This document shows, piece after piece, positions 29,844-37,130 of a stretch of DNA of 43,416 bases. The stretch lies in NCBI GenBank assembly GCA_945881965.1, contig CAMCVS010000019.1, positions 1 to 43,416 on the forward strand, given 5' to 3'. The notes under the pieces were generated by a model. That model searched no databases and was not told the DNA's origin. It was given only the letters and a program-made list of their open reading frames with translations. Made by a program: the position numbers and the translations under genes. This stretch comes from Paracoccus haematequi. GTDB lineage: Bacteria; Pseudomonadota; Alphaproteobacteria; Rhodobacterales; Rhodobacteraceae. Within the stretch, counting starts at the first letter, position 1, and each line of letters opens with the position of its first letter.

Positions 29844-31280
29844 TCAGTCACCCTGCGGGGCCGGATGGCCGAGTTTGCGCAGCGCGTCAACCACAAGGCT
29901 GACCTTCGATCCCTTGGACCCCTTGACCAGCACGACATCGCCGGCGTCCGCCAGACGCGCAGCGCGGGCAGCCATTTCCGGGGCGGTGTCGGTCCAGTCG
30001 CCACGCTGTGCGCGCGGCAGCGCCTCCCACAGCGCGCGCATGCGCGGGCCGACGCAATGCACCGTCTGGACCCGGACCAGATCGGGCAGATGGGCCAGCG
30101 CGCGGTGCATCTCGGCCTCTTGCGCGCCCAGTTCCAGCATGTCGCCCAGCACCGCAACGCGCCGCCCTCGTGCCACGCGGCCCGCGCCATCGACGGGCTG
30201 CGCGGCGGCCAGCACTTCCAGCGCGGCGGCCATCGAGCTTGGGTTGGCGTTGAAGGCGTCATCAATGAGGTGAAACGCCTGTTCCTCGTGCAGCGGGTCG
30301 ATCTGGATCCGCTCGCGCGTGCCGCGTCCCGGCGGCGGGGCCCATGATGCAAGGTCGCTGACCGCCAGCCCGATATCCAGCCGCAGCGCCTGCACCACCG
30401 CCAGCACCCCCATCGCGTTCACGGCGAAATGCCGCCCCGGTGCGGCCACCTTGTAGAGGATCGGTTGCCGCCAGGCGCGCCCCTGCGCCACGGTTGCGGC
30501 ATCCGAGATGCGGATGTCAGTGACGCGGTGGTGGCAGGCGCGCCCCTCGCCAAAGGTCAGGATGCGGGCAGCATGCCCGCGCGCCGCCGCCATCAGAATG
30601 GGCGTCGTGTCCAGATCACCGTTCAGCACCGCAACCCCGCCGGGTTCCAAACCTTCGAAAATCGCCGCCTTTTCGCGCGCGATCCCGGCCAGATCGTCAA
30701 ACGCCGCCAAATGTGCGGCGGCCACGGTCGTCACCATCGCGACATGCGGGCGCGTCAGGCGCGACAGCGGCGCAATCTCGCCGGGGTGGTTCATGCCGAT
30801 CTCGATCACCGCGAACCGCGCCGCCTGAGGCAACCGCGCCAGCGTCAGCGGCACGCCCCAGTGATTGTTGTAGCTCGCCTCGGCGGCATGGGTGGCCCCC
30901 TGCCCGTTCAGCACCGCGCGCAGCATTTCCTTGGTCGAGGTCTTGCCGACCGACCCCGTGACCGCGATCACGCGCGCCTTGGCGCGGGCGCGGCCAGCGG
31001 CCCCCAGCCGTTCGAGGGCTGCCTGCACATCGTCCACCATCAACAAGGGCGCATTTGCCGCCACGCCGCCGGGCACGCGCGACACCAAGGCGGCAGCGGC
31101 CCCCTTGGCCAGCGCCTGCGCCACGAAATCATGCCCGTCGCGCGCGTCTTTCAGCGCGATGAACAGATCCCCCGGCGCAATCGTCCGGGTGTCGATCGAC
31201 ACGCCGGTTGCGGTCCAGTCGCGGGTAGTGTGCCCGCCCGTGGCGGCGGCGGCCTCCCGCGCAGTCCAAAGTGGGGTCAT
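29844..31280 (-). CDS. murF: UDP-N-acetylmuramoyl-tripeptide--D-alanyl-D-alanine ligase MurF
   Basis: A 478-residue Mur ligase adding the D-Ala-D-Ala made by Ddl. The ATP loop GSVGKTST (109-116), YNNHWGVPLTLA, EIGMNHPGEI and the C-terminal DDAFNANPSSM identify it. The ATG at 31280 overlaps the murE stop as ATGA. Intact frame, normal length. Confidence 0.97.
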   Translation of the reverse strand: MTPLWTAREAAAATGGHTTRDWTATGVSIDTRTIAPGDLFIALKDARDGHDFVAQALAKGAAAALVSRVPGGVAANAPLLMVDDVQAALERLGAAGRARAKARVIAVTGSVGKTSTKEMLRAVLNGQGATHAAEASYNNHWGVPLTLARLPQAARFAVIEIGMNHPGEIAPLSRLTRPHVAMVTTVAAAHLAAFDDLAGIAREKAAIFEGLEPGGVAVLNGDLDTTPILMAAARGHAARILTFGEGRACHHRVTDIRISDAATVAQGRAWRQPILYKVAAPGRHFAVNAMGVLAVVQALRLDIGLAVSDLASWAPPPGRGTRERIQIDPLHEEQAFHLIDDAFNANPSSMAAALEVLAAAQPVDGAGRVARGRRVAVLGDMLELGAQEAEMHRALAHLPDLVRVQTVHCVGPRMRALWEALPRAQRGDWTDTAPEMAARAARLADAGDVVLVKGSKGSKVSLVVDALRKLGHPAPQGD

Positions 31281-32761
31281 GCGGGGCGTCCTTCCAATGC
31301 GGCGACAGCAACCGACGCCTGTTCGACATCGTCAAACGGATAGACCGTGTCGCCGACGATCTGGCCGGTTTCGTGGCCCTTGCCGCAGACCAGCAGCGCA
31401 TCCCCCGGCATCAGCGCATCGACCCCGCGCAGGATCGCCTCGGCGCGGTCGGCCACTTCGCTGGCATCGGGGCAGCCCAGAATCACGGCGGCGCGGATGG
31501 TGCCGGGGTCTTCGCTGCGCGGGTTGTCATCGGTGACGATCACGACATCGGCGTGCTGCGCGGCGGCCTGCCCCATCAAGGGGCGCTTGGTGCGGTCGCG
31601 GTCGCCGCCCGCGCCGATGATGGCCACCAGACGGCCCATCACATGCGGGCGCAGCGCGCGCAGCGCGGTCGCCACCGCATCCGGCGTGTGGGCGTAATCC
31701 ACGAACACCGTCGCGCCATTGCCGCGCGTTGCGGCCAGTTGCATACGCCCCCGCACGGTCACCAGACGCGGCAGGACGGCGAACACGTCACCGGGGGCTG
31801 CACCCGCGCCGATCACCATGCCTGCGGCCACCAGCACGTTTTCCGCCTGAAACCCGCCGATCAGGCCAAGCCGCACCTGATGCGGCCGCCCGCCCCACGT
31901 AAACCGCAAATCCTGCCCGGTGGCATCGAACCGCTGCGCGTCCAGCCGCAAATCAGCATCCGCGCTGCGCCCGGTGCGGATCACCCGGACCCCGCGCGCG
32001 GCGGCAATCTGCGCCACCTCCGCGCCCTTGGGATCGTCGATATTGACCACCGCCACGCCATCATCCGGCAACACGCGGTCAAACAACGCCATCTTGGCGG
32101 CGAAATACGCCTCGAACGTCTGGTGATAATCCAGATGATCCTGCGTGAAATTGGTGAACCCCGCCGCGCGCAGATGCACCCCGTCCAGCCGGTGCTGATC
32201 CAGCCCGTGCGACGACGCCTCCATCGCGGCATGGGTGATGCCGTGGCCTGCCGCCTGCGCCAGCACCCGGTGCAAGGTCAGGGGATCGGGCGTGGTGTGC
32301 GCCAACGGAGCCTCCCACGCGCCTTCGACGCCGGTGGTGCCAAGGTTGACCGCCGCGTGTCCCAAGGCCAGCCAGATCTGGCGCGCGAAGGACGACACCG
32401 ACGTCTTGCCATTGGTCCCCGTCACCGCGACCATCGTCGCAGGCTGCGCCCCGAACCACAGCGCCGCCGCACCGGCCAAGGCCGCGCGCGGGTTTTCCGC
32501 CACCACCAGCGCAACATCGCGCCCCGCGATCAGGGGCGCGGCGATCCGCGCGCCTTCGGCATCGGTCAGCACCGCCACCGCGCCCTGATCCAGCACACCG
32601 GGCAGGAACGTCGCCCCATGCACCCGCGTTCCGGGCAGTGCGGCGAACAGATTGCCGGGGGCCACCGCACGGCTGTCGGTTGCCAACCCGGTGACGCGCA
32701 GCAGGCGGCCCCCCTGCGGGGTCAGCCCCAGCTCTGCCAGAGATTTCGTGGTCTGGCCCAT
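31277..32761 (-). CDS. murE: UDP-N-acetylmuramoyl-L-alanyl-D-glutamate--2,6-diaminopimelate ligase MurE
   Basis: A 494-residue Mur ligase. The ATP loop is GTNGKTS (115-121). The DNPR motif at 412-415 is the one that recognises meso-diaminopimelate rather than lysine, so the wall is of the meso-DAP type. The ATG at 32761 has GGGG six bases upstream; a GTG four codons earlier is less likely. It is followed by murF with a four-base overlap and lies 14 bases after ftsI. Confidence 0.97.
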   Translation of the reverse strand: MGQTTKSLAELGLTPQGGRLLRVTGLATDSRAVAPGNLFAALPGTRVHGATFLPGVLDQGAVAVLTDAEGARIAAPLIAGRDVALVVAENPRAALAGAAALWFGAQPATMVAVTGTNGKTSVSSFARQIWLALGHAAVNLGTTGVEGAWEAPLAHTTPDPLTLHRVLAQAAGHGITHAAMEASSHGLDQHRLDGVHLRAAGFTNFTQDHLDYHQTFEAYFAAKMALFDRVLPDDGVAVVNIDDPKGAEVAQIAAARGVRVIRTGRSADADLRLDAQRFDATGQDLRFTWGGRPHQVRLGLIGGFQAENVLVAAGMVIGAGAAPGDVFAVLPRLVTVRGRMQLAATRGNGATVFVDYAHTPDAVATALRALRPHVMGRLVAIIGAGGDRDRTKRPLMGQAAAQHADVVIVTDDNPRSEDPGTIRAAVILGCPDASEVADRAEAILRGVDALMPGDALLVCGKGHETGQIVGDTVYPFDDVEQASVAVAALEGRPA

Positions 32762-32775
32762 GTCACGCCCCACCT

Positions 32776-34557
32776 CTAGTTGGACGTCAGCGTTATACCA
32801 TCAAGTTGCACCGGATCAATGCGCGGCTTGAGGTCCAGCAGCGGCGCGATGCGGCGGATCAGTTCGGCGGCGACAGGTGCCGCCGTGGACCCGGCGGTGC
32901 GCGTCGGTTCGCGGCCCATCGTGTTGACGGGTTCATCCAGCGTCACCACCAGAACATAACGCGGCGCATCCGCCGGAAACACCGAGGCAAAGGTGGCGAT
33001 CACCTTTTCCTTGTAGTATCCGCCGCCGGGTTTCGGCTTGTCCGCCGTCCCGGTCTTGCCCGCGACCTGATAGCCCGGCACCTCGGCCACCTTGGCGGTG
33101 CCTTCGGTGACGACATGGCGCAGCATCGCCAGCGATTGCGCGGCGGTTTTCGCAGACACCACGCGCGGACCATACTGGGGCGTATCGCGGCGCAGCAAGG
33201 TGGGTTCGACCCGCGTGCCGCCATTGGCGATCATCGCATAGCCCGCCGCCAGATGCAGCGGCGTGGTGGAAAACCCGTGACCATAGGACACCGTCATGGT
33301 GACGATATCGGACCAGCGCGGCGGCAACAGCGGCTTGCCGCTGCGGGCCTCGGAAATCTCGATGTTGGTGGCCTCTGTCAGGCCCATCAGGTCCAGAAAC
33401 GCCTTTTGCCGTTCCGCCCCGATCATCAGCGCAATCCGCGCCGTGCCGATGTTCGAGGATTTCACGATCACCTTGTCCACGCTCAGTTCCGGGCCGTAAT
33501 TGCGGAAATCGGTGATCTTGTGGCGGCCCTTGACCATCGGGCCCTTGGTGTCGATCATGGTTTCGGGGTTGACCAGCCCGAGGTCCATCGCCTGCGCGAC
33601 AGTGAAAATCTTGAAGGTCGAGCCAAGCTCGTAAACCCCCTGCACCGACCGGTTGAAGATCGGGCTGGCGGTTGGATCGCCCTTGGTGGGCGGCGCGGGG
33701 CGGGCGTTGGGGTCGAAATCGGGCAATGATGCAATCGCGATCACCTCGCCGGTATGCACATCCATCAGCACGCCCGCCGCGCCCTTGGCATTCATCAGCG
33801 TCATGCCAGAGGCTAGCACATCTTCCATCGCGGTCTGTGCGGTCAGATCCAGCGACAATTGCAGCGGATCGTTTGCACGGCCCGGATCGCGCAGCCGCGC
33901 GTCAAAGCTGCGTTCCACCCCGGCGGTGCCGATAATTTCGGCGGCGCGCACGTCCTCGCGGTCAAAGGCCGCCCCGCCCAGCACATGCGCGGCCAGCGCG
34001 CCGTTGGGATAAAGCCGCATCTCGCGGGTGGCAAACAGCAGGCCGGGTTCCCCGATATCATGAACCGCCTGTTGCTGTTCCGGCGACATCACCTTGCGCA
34101 GCCACAGGAATTTGCGCGGGCCGGTGAAATCCGCCAACATCCGCGCCTCGTCCAGATCGGGGAACAGCTTGGCCAGTTCGCGCGCAGCCCGCGCCGGATC
34201 GACCAATTCATGCGGATGGACATAGAGCGCGGCGGTTTCCAGATTGGTGGCAAGGATGCGCCCGCGCCGGTCCTGAATTTCGGCCCGTGTCGCCACAATG
34301 CCCGCACCGCCCTGGGCCACGCGCGGCTCGGACGGCTTGGTCGAGGCCAAGACCCCCATCCGCAATCCCACACCCGCGAAGGCCAGCGCGAAACACAGGC
34401 CCAAGACAAACAGGCGGCTTTCGGCGCGTTCGCGGTCGGCATCACGGCTGACCTCGTGGCGCAGGCGCAGGTTTTCGCGTTCGATGGCATCGGGGTTTTC
34501 GCCGCGCGCGCGCGCTTGCAGGATACGCGCCAGCGGGCGCAGCGGGCGGCGGATCAT
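32776..34557 (-). CDS. ftsI: Septal peptidoglycan transpeptidase FtsI (PBP3)
   Basis: A 593-residue class B penicillin-binding protein that cross-links septal wall with FtsW. One N-terminal membrane anchor (about 48-66), a dimerisation/pedestal domain, then the transpeptidase domain with S313-T-F-K316, S367-S-N369 and K501-T-G. The ATG at 34557 overlaps the ftsL stop as ATGA; the frame upstream of it runs through ftsL in another register and is not coding. Confidence 0.96.
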   Translation of the reverse strand: MIRRPLRPLARILQARARGENPDAIERENLRLRHEVSRDADRERAESRLFVLGLCFALAFAGVGLRMGVLASTKPSEPRVAQGGAGIVATRAEIQDRRGRILATNLETAALYVHPHELVDPARAARELAKLFPDLDEARMLADFTGPRKFLWLRKVMSPEQQQAVHDIGEPGLLFATREMRLYPNGALAAHVLGGAAFDREDVRAAEIIGTAGVERSFDARLRDPGRANDPLQLSLDLTAQTAMEDVLASGMTLMNAKGAAGVLMDVHTGEVIAIASLPDFDPNARPAPPTKGDPTASPIFNRSVQGVYELGSTFKIFTVAQAMDLGLVNPETMIDTKGPMVKGRHKITDFRNYGPELSVDKVIVKSSNIGTARIALMIGAERQKAFLDLMGLTEATNIEISEARSGKPLLPPRWSDIVTMTVSYGHGFSTTPLHLAAGYAMIANGGTRVEPTLLRRDTPQYGPRVVSAKTAAQSLAMLRHVVTEGTAKVAEVPGYQVAGKTGTADKPKPGGGYYKEKVIATFASVFPADAPRYVLVVTLDEPVNTMGREPTRTAGSTAAPVAAELIRRIAPLLDLKPRIDPVQLDGITLTSN

Positions 34558-34928
34558 GGCACGTCTCCATCTGGCTCGGGACCGGACACATCGACAACAT
34601 TGGTCAAAGGTTCCGAAAGCGGTTCCACCAACGGGTCCGGCACACCCGGAAAGGGAATTTCGTCGATCAGCCCGAATTGTTCCGGTTGCAGCGGCATCAG
34701 GCCAAGACGGTCGAAATTGATCTCGGCCAGATCGTTCAGCCGGTCGGGCCGGTTCAGATAGGCCCATTCGGCGCGCAACACCGCCAGCCGCGCGCGCGCC
34801 GCGCCGATGCGCGCCTCCAGCGCTTCGGCATCGGCGATGGCGGATTGGGTGGCATAGTTCTCGCGGTAGGCCCAGGCCCCAAGCCCCAGAACCGCCAGTG
34901 CCAGCATCAGTGACAGGAAGGTGCGCAT
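34554..34928 (-). CDS. ftsL: Cell division protein FtsL
   Basis: A 124-residue bitopic protein. A very short cytoplasmic start is followed by a transmembrane segment (about 4-21) and a periplasmic coiled coil (about 30-75) ending in INFDRLGLMPL, a typical FtsL pattern. It partners FtsB and FtsQ in activating FtsWI. The ATG at 34928 lies one base after the rsmH stop. Family similarity is low, as usual for FtsL; the call rests on size, topology and its place between rsmH and ftsI. Confidence 0.88.
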   Translation of the reverse strand: MRTFLSLMLALAVLGLGAWAYRENYATQSAIADAEALEARIGAARARLAVLRAEWAYLNRPDRLNDLAEINFDRLGLMPLQPEQFGLIDEIPFPGVPDPLVEPLSEPLTNVVDVSGPEPDGDVP

Positions 34929-34929
34929 G

Positions 34930-35910
34930 TCAACGTCTCCGCTCTGGGATTTGCGGCGCGCCAAGGGCTGCGGCATCGGGCCCGCGCGCAGGGGCATCGG
35001 TGCGGCGCGCGACGCGCAGCATGGCGGACCGCGCGCGCGGGTTCAGCGCCAGTTCCGCGGCATCCGCGCCAATGGCTTTTTTCGTGACGGGGGTCCAGGT
35101 GGGGGCTTCGGTGATGGTTGCGGGCGCATAGCGGTTGGCGTTGCCCGCCCCGCCCGCGCCCGCCTGAAAGAACCGCTTCACGATCCGGTCCTCGACCGAA
35201 TGAAACGTCACCACGGCCAGCGCGCCGCCCGGTTTCAACGCGCGTTCCGCAGCCGCCAGCCCTGCAACCAACTCGCCATATTCATCATTCACCGCGATGC
35301 GGATGGCCTGAAAGCTGCGGGTGGCGGGATGGCTTTGCCCCGGTTTCGGGCGCGGCAGGCAGGCAGCAATGACGGCGGCCAATTCCAGCGTCCGCGTCAG
35401 GGGCCGCGCCGCGATGATCGCCCGCGCAATGCGTCGCGCCGCGCGTTCCTCGCCATAATGATACAGGATATCGGCCAGTTCCGCCTCGGACGCCGCATTG
35501 ACCAGATCGGCAGCGGACGGGCCGGATTGGCTCATCCGCATGTCCAAGGGGCCATCCTTCATAAAGGAAAACCCGCGTTCGGCCTGATCCAGTTGCATCG
35601 ACGACACGCCAAGGTCCAGCACCACGCCGTCCAGCGCGTCACCGTATCGGTCCAGTTGCGAAAACACGCCCTGCTGCATCACGAGGCGCGGCCCGAAATC
35701 AGCAGCCCAGCCCCGCGCCATGGCGAATGCCAGCGGGTCGCGGTCCACCGCGATGACGCGCGCCGCCCCCGCCGCCAGCAATCCGCGCGTATAGCCGCCC
35801 GCGCCGAACGTGCCATCCAGCCAATCGCCCGCAACCGGGGCCACCGCCGCCAGCAACGGGCGCAACAAGACGGGGATATGCGGGTCCACCACGCCGGACA
35901 CATCCGTCAT
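34930..35910 (-). CDS. rsmH: 16S rRNA (cytosine1402-N4)-methyltransferase RsmH
   Basis: A 326-residue SAM-dependent methyltransferase (also MraW). [10 protein letters not shown] at the N-terminus, the SAM site [33 protein letters not shown] and the C-terminal [15 protein letters not shown] identify the family. It modifies C1402 in the ribosomal P site. It starts three bases after the mraZ stop. Confidence 0.97.
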   Translation of the reverse strand: MTDVSGVVDPHIPVLLRPLLAAVAPVAGDWLDGTFGAGGYTRGLLAAGAARVIAVDRDPLAFAMARGWAADFGPRLVMQQGVFSQLDRYGDALDGVVLDLGVSSMQLDQAERGFSFMKDGPLDMRMSQSGPSAADLVNAASEAELADILYHYGEERAARRIARAIIAARPLTRTLELAAVIAACLPRPKPGQSHPATRSFQAIRIAVNDEYGELVAGLAAAERALKPGGALAVVTFHSVEDRIVKRFFQAGAGGAGNANRYAPATITEAPTWTPVTKKAIGADAAELALNPRARSAMLRVARRTDAPARGPDAAALGAPQIPERRR

Positions 35911-35913
35911 GGC

Positions 35914-36408
35914 CTAGTCCCCATACAGCATGGACAGGGGATCAAAATCATCCGGCTGATCCGCCAGGAATTTGCCGATCTCTGCGCCGGATTGGGCGGC
36001 AAAGGACTCGGCTGACCAAATTTCGAAATGATCGCCCATCGCGATCATCATCGCCTCTTCGACCAGCCCGATCTGTTCGCGGCGCTCCTTGGGCAACACG
36101 ATGCGGCCATCGCGGTCCACCTCGGTTTCCCAGGAATGGCTCAGGATCAACAGGCTGGCGAGCTTGCGCTTTTTCGACCCGCGCGGCAGCGCCATGATAT
36201 CGGCCTCGATTTCGGCCATGGCGCTGATGGTATAGGCGTGCAGGCAGCCCTTCAGATGCGGGCCATACAGCACCACCATGCGCGGCAACGGGTTTTCGGG
36301 GTGTTGGGGATCGCCGTCTTCCAGAACGCGACGCAGGTCGGCGGGGATCGACATGCGCCCCTTGCCGTCAACCTTCTGGCTGAACCTGCCTCTGAAGCTC
36401 AGGCCCAT
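35914..36408 (-). CDS. mraZ: Transcriptional regulator MraZ
   Basis: A 164-residue protein with two SpoVT/AbrB-type DNA-binding repeats: MGLSFRGRFSQKVDGKGRMSIP at the N-terminus (split across the first 25 residues) and WETEVDRDGRIVLPKERRE in the middle. In other bacteria MraZ binds repeated TGGG-containing boxes and controls the dcw operon. I chose the ATG at 36408, the family start; an upstream in-frame extension runs into the leader RNA. It is the first gene of the cluster, and phased TGGGAA-like repeats lie about 280-320 bases upstream. Confidence 0.95.
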   Translation of the reverse strand: MGLSFRGRFSQKVDGKGRMSIPADLRRVLEDGDPQHPENPLPRMVVLYGPHLKGCLHAYTISAMAEIEADIMALPRGSKKRKLASLLILSHSWETEVDRDGRIVLPKERREQIGLVEEAMMIAMGDHFEIWSAESFAAQSGAEIGKFLADQPDDFDPLSMLYGD

Positions 36409-36467
36409 GGCCCTGCCCGTCCCTCTTCCCCCGCGGTGCGCAACCCGTGTTGTCCGGGCCCTGAAAT

Positions 36468-36511
36468 GAGAAAACGGCGGATTGGAGCTGCTGCCACTGC
36501 CCAATCCGCCG
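36468..36511 (-). terminator. Intrinsic terminator inside the mraZ leader
   Basis: CGGCGGATTGG (36475-36485) pairs perfectly with CCAATCCGCCG (36501-36511) around a 15-base loop. Read towards mraZ on the minus strand, the stem is followed by TTTTCTC. It lies 60 bases before the mraZ start and should stop part of the transcription entering the dcw operon. Confidence 0.85.
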
Positions 36512-36669
36512 CCCTCGTCCCGCTTGAGCGGGGGGGTCCAGCTACGCAGCCACCTGGGGGGATGTCTTGTGCGCGCCGGATCTCGTTGTTGGTTGAAAGC
36601 GGAGCCTGGTGAAACCTGCCTCGGGTCGTTGGGGTCTTGCTGCCCCGTATTGATCCGCTCTCATCTCGT
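36468..36669 (-). ncRNA. upsM: UpsM-like leader sRNA upstream of mraZ
   Basis: A promoter (see 36676-36704) and a strong terminator (36468-36511) bracket about 200 bases with no credible open reading frame, directly upstream of mraZ. This matches Rhodobacter sphaeroides UpsM, an abundant sRNA of about 206 nucleotides made by premature termination in the unusually long dcw leader. The 5' end given here is inferred from the -10 position. I identify it by place, size and terminator, not by an alignment. Confidence 0.7.
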
Positions 36670-36675
36670 GTGATC

Positions 36676-36704
36676 TGTATGACGTGGGAAATGATGGCGA
36701 TCAA
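36676..36704 (-). promoter_or_regulatory. Candidate sigma-70-type promoter of UpsM and the dcw cluster
   Basis: On the minus strand TTGATC (36704-36699) and CATACA (36681-36676) are separated by 17 bases. The match to the consensus is partial, as is common in Rhodobacter. The predicted start near 36669 fits the size of the leader RNA. The phased TGGGAA-like repeats overlap this promoter. Confidence 0.45.
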
Positions 36705-36730
36705 CAGGAATTTTTGGGAAAAGATGGGAA
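36685..36730 (+). promoter_or_regulatory. Candidate MraZ operator: 10-bp phased TGGGAA-like repeats
   Basis: TGGGAA occurs at 36685, 36715 and 36725. The intervening positions on the same 10-base register read TGGCGA (36695) and CAGGAA (36705), giving five in-phase units. MraZ in other bacteria binds TGGG-type direct repeats with five-base spacers, the same period. The repeats read on the strand opposite to mraZ and overlap the candidate promoter, so a self-repression site is likely. Confidence 0.6.
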
Positions 36731-37130
36731 CATGCCTTAGATTTCAGGCAGTTTGCAGTGTCGAATCCAGAACATACCGGAAACAAAACGCTGCTTATTG
36801 TTTCGTTTCCAATGTAACCCACCAAATATAGCGGGCAAAAATTCTTCGCCGAAAGTTCCATGAAATCCCAGCAACAGGGCGGCGGAATCCGGTCAAACCG
36901 CCTGTCCGGGTCAGGATGGGCGAGAAAAATGGTTACAAGAGCGGTGAATAGGCACTGGACTCTGCCGAAACCCGGTTCGGGTCAAGGGGTGATTCGCAAA
37001 AAGCGCGGCAAATTCGGCGGGCTGTGGCCATGCGGACTCGGCGCGCCGCCCGCATTGCCCTATACAAGTGACAGGAAAGGCAGTAACGCCTCACCTTTCG
37101 CCCCGATTTCCAGACCCGGCGCGCGCCTCT
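36731..37130. other. Intergenic region between the dcw leader and the RNA helicase gene
   Basis: No gene is supported here. The left part is AT-rich and contains an imperfect inverted repeat: GGAAACAAAAC (36779-36789) against GTTTCGTTTCC (36800-36810), one mismatch. The right part has TATACA at 37061-37066, a possible -10 box for the helicase gene, but no convincing -35 partner. Confidence 0.4.
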
